Origin: a virus | DNA: 64,000 nt | Direction: 5' to 3' (one strand) | Virus record (IMG/VR): IMGVR_UViG_3300034760_000060 | Location: 1-64,000 of that record | Shown here: positions 38,255-47,717 of the stretch, piece by piece | How the letters are laid out: each line of letters opens with the position of its first letter | Numbering within the stretch: the stretch's first letter is position 1 | The notes under the pieces: model-generated | The model's database searches: none | What the model was told of the DNA's origin: nothing | Seen by the model: only the letters and a program-made list of their open reading frames with translations | Translations under genes and position numbers: made by a program

Positions 38255-38494
38255 ATGGGCTACCTAAATCCGCTACTGAATTTACCTGCTGGGCGCGCGC
38301 TGCTACAGCTTCCCGCCGAAGACCGTAAGAGAGTTGAGGCAGTAATGCGCGACCTGCGTGACCAGGCCAACACCGAAGCAGAGAACGCATGGCGCCGCAG
38401 GAAAGGTCCGATGGCGGCGTATTGGCGTGCTGTATCAACTTACGCGCGGCACATGGCGCACGCACTATCGACCACCATCAAGGAAACTCCATGA
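38255..38494 (+). CDS. Hypothetical late protein
   Basis: 79 residues, AAGGA before the ATG. Helical, with LPAGRALLQLPAEDRKRVEA and WRRRKGPMAAYWRAVSTYAR. Similar short genes precede terminase genes in related prophages. No assigned function. Confidence 0.6.
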   Translation: MGYLNPLLNLPAGRALLQLPAEDRKRVEAVMRDLRDQANTEAENAWRRRKGPMAAYWRAVSTYARHMAHALSTTIKETP

Positions 38495-38688
38495 TTCCCC
38501 GCCACTGGTACAGCCTGATTGTCCGCGCCGTAGAGGCCAAGGACGAGACGACGATCAACTCCCTGGCCCAGCACCTGTCCGAGTGCGCGAAGGCCAACGA
38601 GATCCTGCACGCTAAGGGATACGGCACATTGGGGCAGGGCATTGCAGCAGTCGCCGCCCAGGTGCCGCACATGATGGGGCGCGAATGA
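38491..38688 (+). CDS. Hypothetical late protein
   Basis: 65 residues from the ATG at 38491 (ATGA coupling). Two helices: HWYSLIVRAVEAKDETTINS and LAQHLSECAKANEILHAKG. No family recognised; an upstream in-frame extension has no ribosome site. Confidence 0.6.
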   Translation: MIPRHWYSLIVRAVEAKDETTINSLAQHLSECAKANEILHAKGYGTLGQGIAAVAAQVPHMMGRE

Positions 38689-39008
38689 ACGGCATCCAGA
38701 ACCTCGACGCTTTGCCATGGGTCGATATGACGTACGCAACCGCGCTCGATCTGCAAGCCCCGGCCAGCGGCACAGGGCCGGCGGTGAGCGAGACCAAGCG
38801 CGCGGTCAGCGAGATCGCCAAGATGCGCCGCGACCTTGAGCGGCGCCTGCAAGCGATGATCAACACCGAGCTCGGTGCATTCATTGATGCGACGGGCATG
38901 GCGGTCGACGCGCTGACCGTGAACATGCTGCGCAGTGAGACGGTCGACGCCACGCGCCAGGTCGGCCGCATCCAGTCGGTCGTGCTCGATATCTCGGTGC
39001 GCCGGTAA
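38685..39008 (+). CDS. Hypothetical late protein
   Basis: 107 residues, ATGA-coupled. Text such as NLDALPWVDMTYATALDLQA is followed by a charged helix (ETKRAVSEIAKMRRDLERRL). Possibly a small structural or packaging helper; no domain recognised. Confidence 0.6.
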   Translation: MNGIQNLDALPWVDMTYATALDLQAPASGTGPAVSETKRAVSEIAKMRRDLERRLQAMINTELGAFIDATGMAVDALTVNMLRSETVDATRQVGRIQSVVLDISVRR

Positions 39009-39051
39009 GTCAAACCTCACCCGCGCCTAGTGCGCAACGCAAAGGAATGTC

Positions 39052-39405
39052 ATGAAGATTCAAACTGCGGACGCGCTGTACCCGGCGCTGCAAAAGCTGC
39101 TCGGCCTGCCCGATCATGTGATCGCATTCGACCTTCACGTACGCGCTGGCGGCATTGTAACTGTTGACTGCAAGTACCATCCTGTCGCTGACGATGGTCG
39201 CATTGCTGCACTGGGTGCCGTGTTCGCGGGATACGAATTAGTGCCGCGAGCGATTGATAATTTTGGCAATGTCGAGATCATGACGCGAGCCAAGCGCACC
39301 GAAGCAAACCAAGACTTCGACGCCTGGATGCGCACTCGCACCGATTCGGCCCACGCCGCTTACATGGCGCAGCACAGCGCCGGTGGTCAGGCTTACCAGC
39401 CATGA
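39052..39405 (+). CDS. Hypothetical late protein
   Basis: 117 residues with AAGGAA upstream. Alpha/beta: ALQKLLGLPDHVIAFDLHVR, GGIVTVDCKYHP, and a helical Ala-rich end. The N-terminal part resembles small phage proteins that sit upstream of terS. Function unknown; stop overlaps the next start. Confidence 0.6.
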   Translation: MKIQTADALYPALQKLLGLPDHVIAFDLHVRAGGIVTVDCKYHPVADDGRIAALGAVFAGYELVPRAIDNFGNVEIMTRAKRTEANQDFDAWMRTRTDSAHAAYMAQHSAGGQAYQP

Positions 39406-39593
39406 TCGAGACGTTGCAATCGCTCTATGCGGGGGCTGCTGTTCTGCACTTCCGGCGAATTTACCTTAGCGCCATGGTGGAGTATTTGATTCGCGATGAT
39501 CGCCTCGGGGGCCCGTCGCAACTTGCGCGCCAGTATTTCGCAGGCCACGTGCCTGAGACGCCGCAAGCCCGGCGCGCCAAGACCCAAAAGTAA
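39402..39593 (+). CDS. Hypothetical late protein
   Basis: 63 residues, ATGA-coupled. Helical start (IETLQSLYAGAAVLHFRRIY) and a basic tail ending RRAKTQK. No family recognised. About 150 bp of untranslated DNA with no clear signal follow. Confidence 0.5.
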   Translation: MIETLQSLYAGAAVLHFRRIYLSAMVEYLIRDDRLGGPSQLARQYFAGHVPETPQARRAKTQK

Positions 39594-39745
39594 TTCGCTC
39601 CGCCTGTGGTTCAGGCGGCCTGCCAGCGCACTCCAGCGGCAGGAGACAGGAAGCGGGCGCAGTCCCCGACGAACCAAAGCCACAAGGCTCCTGCCGCAGC
39701 TCACCGCGGTCCCGGTGTGGCGCGGGCGGGGATAGAAGGAAGGGC

Positions 39746-39991
39746 ATGATGAACAAAATGCAGCACCCATCAAACAACGGCGTCCTCGGCGCACCAGCCG
39801 GTTGGAACCAGGCAGAGCTTCCGTGTAGCGCCTTGCCGATCACCCGCACTGAGTGCGAAGGACAGCCCGCCATCGTGTCGTACTGGCGCCCGACCGCCGA
39901 AGAGTTGGTCGCGCTGAATGCCGGCGAAGCTGTCGCGTTGTGGGTGATTGGGCACTCGATGCCGCCTGTAGCGCTGTGCGTTGGCAACTGA
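39746..39991 (+). CDS. Conserved hypothetical phage protein
   Basis: 81 residues, GAAGGAAGG upstream. GVLGAPAGWNQAELPCSALP, ITRTECEGQPAIVSYWRPTA and AVALWVIGHSMPPVALCV match a protein found just before terminase genes in many proteobacterial phages, of unknown role. Confidence 0.7.
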   Translation: MMNKMQHPSNNGVLGAPAGWNQAELPCSALPITRTECEGQPAIVSYWRPTAEELVALNAGEAVALWVIGHSMPPVALCVGN

Positions 39992-40018
39992 CAGAAATAC
40001 AAATTAACTAAGGCACCA

Positions 40019-40639
40019 ATGGCGCAGACCGACAAGGCTACGCCGGACTGGGAGCGCATTGAGTCTGATTACCGGGCCGGGCTGCTGTCCGTCCGGGAAA
40101 TCGCCGCACCCCAAGGCATCACCGAGGGGGCGGTCCGCAAGAGAGCAAAGCGCGACGCATGGACGCGCGACCTCGCGGCCAAGATCAAATCGAAGTCCGA
40201 TGATCTGGTACGCAAGGAAGCAGTACGCAATGCGGTACGCATCGAGCGCGCCGATACCGATGCCTTTGTCGTAGAGGCGAACGCTGAGGCAATCGCCGCT
40301 GTGCGTATCTCGCACCGAGGAGACATTGCACGCTTCCGTCGACTGGCGCGAAGCCTGCTGCGCGAGATCGAGATTGAGACCGAAAGCCTGGACCTGTTCG
40401 AGGAGCTGGGCGAGTTACTGCGCAGCGAGGACGACAAGGGGCAGGACAAGCGCAACGACATCTACCGCAAGGTGATCACCGGCGCATCCCGCGTCGACAG
40501 CATGAAGAAGCTCGCTGAGACGCTGAAAACGCTGATCGGGCTTGAGCGCGAGGCCTACAACATAGGTGAGGTCATGAAGCCATCGGATACGGACAGCGCG
40601 TCGCTGCTGCGGGAAATTGCATCCTGCCTGCCAGACTGA
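40019..40639 (+). CDS. terS: Terminase small subunit
   Basis: 206 residues. N-terminal helix-turn-helix (SDYRAGLLSVREIAAPQGIT, EGAVRKRAKRDAW, about 15-50) for DNA recognition, then a long helical oligomerisation region (ARFRRLARSLLREIEIETES, RVDSMKKLAETLKTLIGLE). It marks the packaging site and recruits the large subunit, whose ATG overlaps this stop (TGATG). Confidence 0.85.
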   Translation: MAQTDKATPDWERIESDYRAGLLSVREIAAPQGITEGAVRKRAKRDAWTRDLAAKIKSKSDDLVRKEAVRNAVRIERADTDAFVVEANAEAIAAVRISHRGDIARFRRLARSLLREIEIETESLDLFEELGELLRSEDDKGQDKRNDIYRKVITGASRVDSMKKLAETLKTLIGLEREAYNIGEVMKPSDTDSASLLREIASCLPD

Positions 40640-42003
40640 TGGCGCTCAGTCTGCAAACTCAGCGAGAGTTGGCCCGCTGGTATAAGTTGGTCGATCATCC
40701 GGTGCAGCTCGCATTGGTCGCCGCTGTCGCTAATGGGGTGCGCTTCCCGGTGGTGCCTGCCGGGCGTCGATCAGGCAAGACTGAGCGCGCCAAGCGCTTT
40801 GTCGCCAAGATGGCCATGAAGAACGCCTCCGAGCGGTACTTCATTGCGGCACCGACGCACACCCAGGTCAAGAAGATGTATTGGGCGGACATGAAGCAGC
40901 TTTGCCTGTGCAGCTTGCAGAGCAAGGCGCCGTCCGAGACCGATCTGATCATCTTCATGGACAACGGCACCGAGATCCACTTGATCGGACTGGACCGGCC
41001 GCAACGCATCGAGGGCGTGTTCTGGTCGGGTGGCGTGATCGACGAGATCGCCGACATCAAGGCTGAAGCATGGGAGGCGAACATCAGGCCGGCCCTGGAC
41101 ACGTTCAACCCGACCCGGCCAGATTATCGCGCATGGTGCTGGCTGATCGGCGTGCCGGATGGTCTGAACCACTATTACGACATGGCCAAATACGCCGAGT
41201 CGGCAAACGACCCGGATTGGCAGGTTTTCCACTGGAAGAGTTCGGAAATCCTGCCGGCGTCGACCATTGCCGCGGCGAAGCGCCAAATGTCGGCCAAGCA
41301 GTACAAACAGGAATACGAGGCTAGCTTCGAGGGCGCCACCGGGCGAATTTACGAGGACTACGACCTCAACAATCACACGAACGCGACGATTGAGCCGCAC
41401 GAGCAGCTGATGTGGATGCACGATCAGAACTTTACGCCACTGTCGTCGGCGATTGCAGTGCGGCGCGTGCGCGAGCAGACGCAGCAAGAGCGCGCGATCG
41501 GCGCCGCCGTGTTGCATGACCTCTACCTGCTGGACGAGATCGTGCTGACCAGCGCGGTATCGAAGCAGTCGGCAATGGAGTTTGTCGAGAAGTACAAGGA
41601 ACACAAAAACAAGCATGTCCTGATCTACGGCGATCCCGCTGGTCGAGCCGGCGAGAAGCACGCGCACGCATCGGACTATACCGACATCGAGGGCGTGCTC
41701 AAGGCGAGCGGATGGGCCTTTACTCGCAAGGTGAAGCACGCGGCTCCCGCCATCAAGGACCGCCAGAACGCGGTGCGCGCCAAGGTTTGCACCGCCGACG
41801 GCACGCGAACCCTGTTCGTGAACCCTTCCACCGCCAAATGGTGCGACAAGGGCTTAGCCACCGTCCAACTGCAAAAGGGCTCGACTTTTCAAGAAGACCA
41901 AACCAATAAGTATCAGCACATCACCACTGCGATCGGCTATTGCATCGATGTCGAATGGCCGTCGGCGAAGACTGCCGCCACAGTAGCGCCGCTGCGCATG
42001 TAA
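40639..42003 (+). CDS. terL: Terminase large subunit
   Basis: 454 residues, packaging ATPase and nuclease. Walker A AGRRSGKT (41-48), Walker B VIDE (133-136), and the RNase H-like nuclease domain beginning near LIYGDPAG with Asp332. Length is normal for Terminase_6/large-subunit proteins. It couples to the portal during head filling. Confidence 0.95.
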   Translation: MALSLQTQRELARWYKLVDHPVQLALVAAVANGVRFPVVPAGRRSGKTERAKRFVAKMAMKNASERYFIAAPTHTQVKKMYWADMKQLCLCSLQSKAPSETDLIIFMDNGTEIHLIGLDRPQRIEGVFWSGGVIDEIADIKAEAWEANIRPALDTFNPTRPDYRAWCWLIGVPDGLNHYYDMAKYAESANDPDWQVFHWKSSEILPASTIAAAKRQMSAKQYKQEYEASFEGATGRIYEDYDLNNHTNATIEPHEQLMWMHDQNFTPLSSAIAVRRVREQTQQERAIGAAVLHDLYLLDEIVLTSAVSKQSAMEFVEKYKEHKNKHVLIYGDPAGRAGEKHAHASDYTDIEGVLKASGWAFTRKVKHAAPAIKDRQNAVRAKVCTADGTRTLFVNPSTAKWCDKGLATVQLQKGSTFQEDQTNKYQHITTAIGYCIDVEWPSAKTAATVAPLRM

Positions 42004-42017
42004 TAACGAGGATTTCC

Positions 42018-43460
42018 ATGACCGACGCCGTACGCAAGATTTCTGACGAGGCGGCTGCGCTGCACCAGCATTGCGACCTGATTGATGCACTCCTGGGCGG
42101 CACCTGCGCTATGCGGGCAGCCGGCAAGACTTATATGCCTCAGTGGCCCAACGAGGATGATGAGAGCTACAGGCTGCGCCTCGCTGTGGCCACGCTGTTC
42201 CCTGCCTATGCTCGCACCGTCGAAGTGCTGGGCGCCAAGCCATTCTCGAAGCCTGTCACCTTGGGCGAGGACGTTCCAGCGCGTGTGAAACTCTGGTGCG
42301 AGGACATCGACCGCGCGGGCCGCAACCTGCATTCCTTCCTGGCTGAGGTAGGGCAGGAGGCGCTGGGCTACGGCTTCAGTGGCATCTTGGTGGACTATCC
42401 GCCGACGCGCGACGAAGAGGGGCGTCCACTCTATGTGACCAAGGCGGACGAAGATAAAGCCGGCGTGCGGCCGTACATGGTGCATATTCACCCGCGCAAT
42501 ATCCTCGGCTGGCTCAGCGACGCTGCGGGCCTGACGCAGCTGCGGTTGCTGGAGTCGGTCTCTGTGCCGGATGGCGAGTTCGCCAAAAAGGATGTCGAGC
42601 AGGTGCGTGTGCTGCGTCGGGGCGGCTGGGAGACCTGGCGCCAGCGCGAGGCCGGCGGGAAAAAAGAATGGGTGTCGTTTGCAAAGGGTCTTATCACCCT
42701 GGCCGAAATCCCATTCACGCCTGTCTATGGCAATCGTCTCGGCTTCATGCGGGCGCGACCGGCGCTGCTCGAACTGGCATATGCCAACGTCGAGCATTGG
42801 CAATCGAAGTCGGATCAGCAGAACATCCTGCACGTCGCGCGGGTGCCGATCTTGTTTGCGAAGATGCTGGGCGAGAGCCCCATCACTGTCGGGGCCGGCA
42901 GCGCTGTCAAGTCGGAATGTCCCGATGGCGATATGAAATTCGTTGAGCACAGCGGCGCGGCCATCGAGGCCGGTCGGGTATCCATCCTCGACTTGGAAGA
43001 TCGCATGCGCCAAGCCGGCGCCGAATTGCTGGTGATCAAGCCTGGCAATACGACCGAATCGCAGACCCTGGCCGACAACGAGCAAGGCGCGTGCGCGCTG
43101 CAGAAGGTCGCCCAGAACATCGAGGACAGCGGCGATCGTGCCTTGCAGCACGTGGCGGAGTTGGGGAGCGAAGCCCAGGGCGGGCACATCACGATCTATA
43201 AAGACTTCGGCGCCGCCACCCTTGCTGAGGCCAGCGCAGAGCTGCTGTTCAAGAGTGCGACGTCGGGCAAGCTGTCCGCCGAAAGCTATTTCAACGAACT
43301 GCAGCGCCGCGGCATCATCTCCCCCGATCTTGACTGGGACGAGGAGCAGAAGCGCATCGAGGAGGACAAGGCGAAGGCCGACAAGCCAGAGTTCGATGTC
43401 CTGATGCCAGCCGCGCCGACGAAGCCGGGCACCAAGCCTAATCCGGTACCGCCAGCATGA
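42018..43460 (+). CDS. Portal protein (DUF4055 type)
   Basis: 480 residues from the ATG at 42018. DUF4055-like features: SYRLRLAVATLFPAYARTVE near the start, LGYGFSGILVDYPPT, PYMVHIHPRNILGW, and a C-terminal helical barrel region (FKSATSGKLSAESYFNELQR). It forms the dodecameric ring at one capsid vertex. It lies directly after terL and overlaps the next gene by ATGA. Confidence 0.88.
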   Translation: MTDAVRKISDEAAALHQHCDLIDALLGGTCAMRAAGKTYMPQWPNEDDESYRLRLAVATLFPAYARTVEVLGAKPFSKPVTLGEDVPARVKLWCEDIDRAGRNLHSFLAEVGQEALGYGFSGILVDYPPTRDEEGRPLYVTKADEDKAGVRPYMVHIHPRNILGWLSDAAGLTQLRLLESVSVPDGEFAKKDVEQVRVLRRGGWETWRQREAGGKKEWVSFAKGLITLAEIPFTPVYGNRLGFMRARPALLELAYANVEHWQSKSDQQNILHVARVPILFAKMLGESPITVGAGSAVKSECPDGDMKFVEHSGAAIEAGRVSILDLEDRMRQAGAELLVIKPGNTTESQTLADNEQGACALQKVAQNIEDSGDRALQHVAELGSEAQGGHITIYKDFGAATLAEASAELLFKSATSGKLSAESYFNELQRRGIISPDLDWDEEQKRIEEDKAKADKPEFDVLMPAAPTKPGTKPNPVPPA

Positions 43461-44512
43461 GCGCGCTTGAGCAGTGGTTGATGGACTTGCTCATCGAGCA
43501 CAACGTCCTGATGCTGCGCGCCGAGGCTCGAATCAAGGCCAAGGTGCTCGCGCTGCTGATCCTGCTGCAGAAGGACGTGGTCGGCGTGCTGGCCAATGCG
43601 CCAGCGCTGTCCGAGCTGGGCAAGGCGGGCAAGAATGCCTTGCTGCGCGAATCAAATGTGTTGATCGCTGACTACTACGGCCGGGCCCAGCTGGTGGTCG
43701 ACCTGGGCGCGGTTGCCGAGGTCGAGGCGCTTGGCGTGCGGTCCGCGCTGTCGACCGTGATCGAAGGCCGTCTTGGCGTGGGCATGCCGACCGAGGGCTA
43801 CTTGCGCACGCTGGTCAGCGACACCCTGGTGCAGGGCTCGCCGGCGAAGGCTTGGTGGTTGCGCCAGCAGCAGGACACCGCGTTCAAGTTGGCGACCCAG
43901 ATACGCATCGGTGCCGCGCAGGGCGAAACGAACGCGCAGATCGTTGCGCGCGTGATCGGCACCGACGAGTTCCCCGGCGTGATATCCAAAGCCCGCGCGA
44001 ACGTAGCGGCGATCGTCCAGACCAGCATGCAGACCGTGGCCGCCGAGGCGCGCCGCGCCACGTTCCAGCTGAATGCAGACCTGATGACGGGCATTGAGCA
44101 GGTATCGACGATGGACGGGCACACCAGCCCGATGTGCATCGCCTACAGCGGCGCGCAGTGGGATCTGGACTACGAGCCGATGGGCGAGAACGATCTTCCG
44201 TACAACGGTGGCGTGCCCCGGCACTTCAACTGCAGGTCGACCGAAATCGCGGTGATGAAGACGTTCCGCGAGATGGGCATCGACCTGGACGAGCCGGCAG
44301 AGGGCACGCGTGCATCGTCAAGCGGGCCGATTTCAGCCAAGACGACGTTTGCCGAGTACCTGACCATGAAGGGCGCCGACTACCAGAACGAGGTGCTTGG
44401 CCCGGGCCGCGCTGCGCTGTTCCGCGAGGGCAAGCTGACGCCGCGCGACCTGGTCAACATGGACGGTCGGCCGCTGAAGCTGTCTGCCCTCAAGGAGATG
44501 TATTCGCAGTAG
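43457..44512 (+). CDS. Head morphogenesis protein (SPP1 gp7/Mu F type)
   Basis: 351 residues. A helical N-terminal half and the Mu F-like core: ISKARANVAAIVQTSMQTVA (near 177-196), GIEQVSTMDGHTSPMCIAYS and HFNCRSTEIAVM. Such minor capsid proteins enter the procapsid with the portal and are injected or help assembly. Standard place between portal and scaffold. Confidence 0.88.
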   Translation: MSALEQWLMDLLIEHNVLMLRAEARIKAKVLALLILLQKDVVGVLANAPALSELGKAGKNALLRESNVLIADYYGRAQLVVDLGAVAEVEALGVRSALSTVIEGRLGVGMPTEGYLRTLVSDTLVQGSPAKAWWLRQQQDTAFKLATQIRIGAAQGETNAQIVARVIGTDEFPGVISKARANVAAIVQTSMQTVAAEARRATFQLNADLMTGIEQVSTMDGHTSPMCIAYSGAQWDLDYEPMGENDLPYNGGVPRHFNCRSTEIAVMKTFREMGIDLDEPAEGTRASSSGPISAKTTFAEYLTMKGADYQNEVLGPGRAALFREGKLTPRDLVNMDGRPLKLSALKEMYSQ

Positions 44513-44526
44513 GGTAGAATCGGCGA

Positions 44527-44742
44527 ATGACCTTCGATCCGAAATCCCTGCTGAAATCGCCGACGCCGCTGGCGCCACCTAAACCCATGACCATCGACGA
44601 CCTGGCAGCCAAGCTGGCGCAGATATCAGCGATCGGCATGGGTGGCGCGCTGGTTGCGCTGCCTGACGGGCGGGCGGTAACTGTGGTTGATCTGGTGGCA
44701 CATGGCGAGGTGCCGGCGCATTTTGTCGTAACGCATAAATAG
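44527..44742 (+). CDS. Hypothetical head-region protein
   Basis: 71 residues: Pro-rich start, a helix (TIDDLAAKLAQISAIGMGG) and a beta hairpin (ALVALPDGRAVTVVDLVAHG). No family recognised. A terminator follows. Confidence 0.55.
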   Translation: MTFDPKSLLKSPTPLAPPKPMTIDDLAAKLAQISAIGMGGALVALPDGRAVTVVDLVAHGEVPAHFVVTHK

Positions 44743-44769
44743 ACGACAAATTATTCCCAAAATTATTCT

Positions 44770-44793
44770 AGCTCGCTTCGGCGGGCTTTTTTT
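44770..44793 (+). terminator. Rho-independent terminator
   Basis: AGCTCGC (44770-44776), TTCG tetraloop, GCGGGCT (44781-44787), then seven T. It would reduce transcription into the following genes or mark a processing point. Confidence 0.85.
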
Positions 44794-44810
44794 ACGCCCG
44801 GAGTAGCTGA

Positions 44811-45221
44811 ATGCCCTATGTGCTGACCATACTCGCCGTTGCGTGGGCCGCCTGGGCGGGCGCCAACTTGGCCGCCTTGATCCTGGCTGCACTGCTTGTA
44901 CGCCCGAACCAACCGTGCTTCAACGGCTTCAAGATAGTGATGCCGGCCTGGCTGGGCCAAGTGCTGACGCCGGCAGAAGTCGTCGCAGTGCTCGAACATG
45001 AGCGCGGACACCGGCGCCACCTGCATATCTGGACCAACCTGGCGCTGACCTGCTGCTTCGTGTCGATCAGCGTCGCACGTCACCGCCGGCTGGAGTTCGA
45101 GGCAGACGACTACGCCGCGCGCGGTGGGCATGCGCCGGCCCTGGCCTCGGCACTCGACAAGATGTCGGCCCACCGGCTGGACATCGAGCGGGCCGAGCGC
45201 CTGCGCAACCTATATCCCTGA
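44811..45221 (+). CDS. Membrane M48-like mini metallopeptidase
   Basis: 136 residues. A membrane helix at 5-30 (TILAVAWAAWAGANLAALIL), then the zinc motif HERGH (63-67, HExxH) and the third-ligand motif EFEAD (95-99) of M48 peptidases, separated by a second hydrophobic stretch (LALTCCFVSISVA). About half the size of cellular M48 enzymes, so the core only. Placed between head genes; it could process a head or membrane protein. Confidence 0.75.
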   Translation: MPYVLTILAVAWAAWAGANLAALILAALLVRPNQPCFNGFKIVMPAWLGQVLTPAEVVAVLEHERGHRRHLHIWTNLALTCCFVSISVARHRRLEFEADDYAARGGHAPALASALDKMSAHRLDIERAERLRNLYP

Positions 45222-45355
45222 CCCGGCACGCCGGGCAACAATTTCACGAGGACACCCGGGCGACTAGGTGGCCTTTTTCATTGCCGCTAGCGGACGCGAC
45301 GCGGCGCACGGCCGGAAGGCCATTTAAACGGGCGGATGCCCAGAAAGTCCAGACC

Positions 45356-46168
45356 ATGCCATTCAAATTCAATGCAGACGGAACCATCGCAATCGACGCC
45401 GATAAGAAGTTGCCGATTTTCATCCACCCCAACGGTACTGAAGCGCCATTTGACGCAGATACCACGCTGGGCACGATCACACGGCTGAACGGCGAGGCGA
45501 AGACGCACCGCGAAGGTAAGGAGGCTGCCGAAGCAAAGCTGAAGACCTTCGAAGGCATTGATGATGGCGTCGCTGCGCTGGCGGCGTTGAACACCGTGAA
45601 GAGCCTCAGCTCGGGCGAGCTCAAGACCGCCGCTCAGGTCAAGGAAATCCAGGATGCTGCGGCGAAGACTGCCCAGGACCAGGTTGCCGCGCAAGCGAAG
45701 ACCAGTGCGACCCAACTGCAGGATCTGACCGCCCAGCTGGAAAAGCGCACGCAGGAACTGAACAACCACATGATCGGCGGAGGCTTCACGAGTTCGAAAC
45801 TGTTCTCCGAAGAAGCTAAGCACCCAAGCCGCTTGGCGATCCCACCGGAAATGGCGCGCGCGTACTTCGGCAACAACTTCAAGGTCGAGGACGGCAAGAT
45901 GGTTCCGTATGATGCGGCCGGCAACAAAATCTTTTCGCCTACCCGCCCAGGCGAGATCGCTGACTTCGACGAGGGTTTGGCGCAGTTGGTAGCCGCTTGC
46001 CCATTCAAGGAAAAGATCCTGGCGAGCTCCGGCGCTTCCGGCGGCGGCGCCCAGGGCGGTAGCGGCGGTGCTGCTGGCACCAAGCAAGTCACTCGCGCCC
46101 AGTTCGATGCGGCCGACCCTTCCGCGCGCGCCGGACTGATGAGCGGCGGCGCCGTACTCGTCGACTGA
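45356..46168 (+). CDS. Scaffold protein
   Basis: 270 residues from the ATG at 45356, which lacks a strong ribosome site. Pattern of DUF6651-type scaffolds directly upstream of a coat gene: FKFNADGTIAIDADKKLPIF at the start, a coiled coil (AAKTAQDQVAAQAKTSATQL), then FSPTRPGEIADFDEGLAQLV and a Gly-rich linker before a C-terminal helix that would bind coat. It should leave the head before or during packaging. Confidence 0.8.
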   Translation: MPFKFNADGTIAIDADKKLPIFIHPNGTEAPFDADTTLGTITRLNGEAKTHREGKEAAEAKLKTFEGIDDGVAALAALNTVKSLSSGELKTAAQVKEIQDAAAKTAQDQVAAQAKTSATQLQDLTAQLEKRTQELNNHMIGGGFTSSKLFSEEAKHPSRLAIPPEMARAYFGNNFKVEDGKMVPYDAAGNKIFSPTRPGEIADFDEGLAQLVAACPFKEKILASSGASGGGAQGGSGGAAGTKQVTRAQFDAADPSARAGLMSGGAVLVD

Positions 46169-46188
46169 TTACCTGCAACACCGTATGA

Positions 46189-46212
46189 AGCCCGCCGCGT
46201 GCGGGCTTTTTT
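46189..46212 (+). terminator. Rho-independent terminator
   Basis: AGCCCGC (46189-46195), CGCGT loop, GCGGGCT (46201-46207), six T. Lies between scaffold and coat genes. Confidence 0.85.
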
Positions 46213-46325
46213 GTATCCGTTTCACCGTATCGCAATAGCCGCAACCTGGATGGGAAGTGGTGCTTTGGGCTGGATGGCCTGTCTGTTCGAAAACTCAAAT
46301 CACTCACTTAAAAGGCAATACCCAA

Positions 46326-47657
46326 ATGAAAAAGATTTTCATGATCGTCCTGGCACTCGCCGCCATGGCTACCAGCTCGGCAGTCCAAGCGGCGACCGCC
46401 GTGGCCTGCAAAGCCGAGCACGTCACCCGTAGCGCGGCGGATTTCGTGCTCGCCCACCTGTGGAGCTATTCGGTCAGCACCGGCATGGCGCTGGGCGCGA
46501 ACACCCTGACCGGCCTGATCACCTCGATCTACAACGCGATGGACGTCGTGTCGCGCGAGCAGGTTGGCATGATCCCGGCGGTGACTTCCGACATGACTTT
46601 CGCCCGTGCGGCCGTCGGCCAGGTCGTGACGTCGCCAGTCGCGCCAGCAGCAACCGCCTCGGACATTACCCCAGCCGTGACGCCGCCGAATGATGGCGAC
46701 CAGAACATCGGCAACAAGTCGGTGACGATCACCAAGGCGCGCCGCGTTCCGATCCGCTGGAACGGCGAAGAAAAGCTCGCCCTCGACAACAATGGCGCCA
46801 GCTACAACGTCATCCTGCGCGACCAGATCGCCCAAGCGATGCGCACGCTGTGCAACGAAGTCGAGTCCGACCTGGCTGGCCTGCACGTCAAAGCATCGCG
46901 CGCTTACGGTACGCCCGGCACCGCGCCGTTCGGCACCGCAAACGACCTGAGCGACACCGCTGGCGCATTGCGCATCCTCGAAGACAACGGCGCCGCCGGC
47001 CTGGACTTCCAGTTGGTTCTGGGCAGCGCCGCGATGCAGAACATGCGCGGCAAGCAGTCGGGCCTGTTCAAGGTGAACGAGTCCGGCCGTGAAGACATGC
47101 TGCGCAACGGCATCACCGATCGCCTGCAGAACTTCGCGCTGCGCCAGTCCGGACAGATCAAGCGCCCAGCGAAAGGCACTGCGGCCGGCGCGACCACCAA
47201 CGCGGCGGGCTACGCCTTCGGTGCAACGGTAATCACCCTGGCTGCAGCCGGTACCGGTTCGCTGATCGCTGGCGATGTCATCACGTTCGCAGGCGACACC
47301 AACCAGTACGTGGTGTCGAGCGGCGATGCCAGCACGGCTGATGCCGGCACCATTACCATCGCGGCACCTGGCCTGATGCAAGCCATCCCGGCCGCAGCTA
47401 CCGCCATCGCCGTGGCGAACGTCGGCAACCGCAACATGTTCTTCGCTCGCTCGTCCATCGTGCTGGCGACCCGTGTACCGGCGCTGCCGGCGCAAGGCGA
47501 TTCGGCGGTCGACCGCACCATCGTGACTGACCCGGTCTCGGGCCTGTCGTTCGAGATCAGCATGTACATGCAGTACCGCCAGGTGCAGCTCGAAGTCGCG
47601 CTGGTCTGGGGCGTCGGCGCTGCGAAAGACGAGCACATCGGCATCCTGCTGGGCTAA
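46326..47657 (+). CDS. Major capsid protein, P22-coat type with signal-like N-terminus
   Basis: 443 residues from the ATG at 46326 with AAAGG upstream; the internal ATG at 46485 has no ribosome site. From about residue 57 it follows P22 coat: ANTLTGLITSIYNAMDVVSR, TSPVAPAATASDITP and IGNKSVTITKARRVPIRWNG. The first 53 residues are extra: a Lys-Lys start, a hydrophobic core and a VQA/AT site at 22 look like a Sec signal peptide. An insertion-like beta region near 305-390 fits the P22 I-domain or a decoration fold. Confidence 0.88.
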   Translation: MKKIFMIVLALAAMATSSAVQAATAVACKAEHVTRSAADFVLAHLWSYSVSTGMALGANTLTGLITSIYNAMDVVSREQVGMIPAVTSDMTFARAAVGQVVTSPVAPAATASDITPAVTPPNDGDQNIGNKSVTITKARRVPIRWNGEEKLALDNNGASYNVILRDQIAQAMRTLCNEVESDLAGLHVKASRAYGTPGTAPFGTANDLSDTAGALRILEDNGAAGLDFQLVLGSAAMQNMRGKQSGLFKVNESGREDMLRNGITDRLQNFALRQSGQIKRPAKGTAAGATTNAAGYAFGATVITLAAAGTGSLIAGDVITFAGDTNQYVVSSGDASTADAGTITIAAPGLMQAIPAAATAIAVANVGNRNMFFARSSIVLATRVPALPAQGDSAVDRTIVTDPVSGLSFEISMYMQYRQVQLEVALVWGVGAAKDEHIGILLG

Positions 47658-47717
47658 TCGAACTGAACCCGGCCCGGCGCGCGCTTCGGCGTGCCCGGGC
47701 TATACCACGAGAACACC

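Noticed and set aside
40771-41739. 322-codon minus frame opposite terL
   Set aside because: Antisense of the Walker and nuclease coding sequence; no ribosome site.
46308-47636. 442-codon minus frame opposite the coat gene
   Set aside because: Complementary to strong coat coding; the text is Arg/His/Asp-rich without motifs, typical of antisense shadows.
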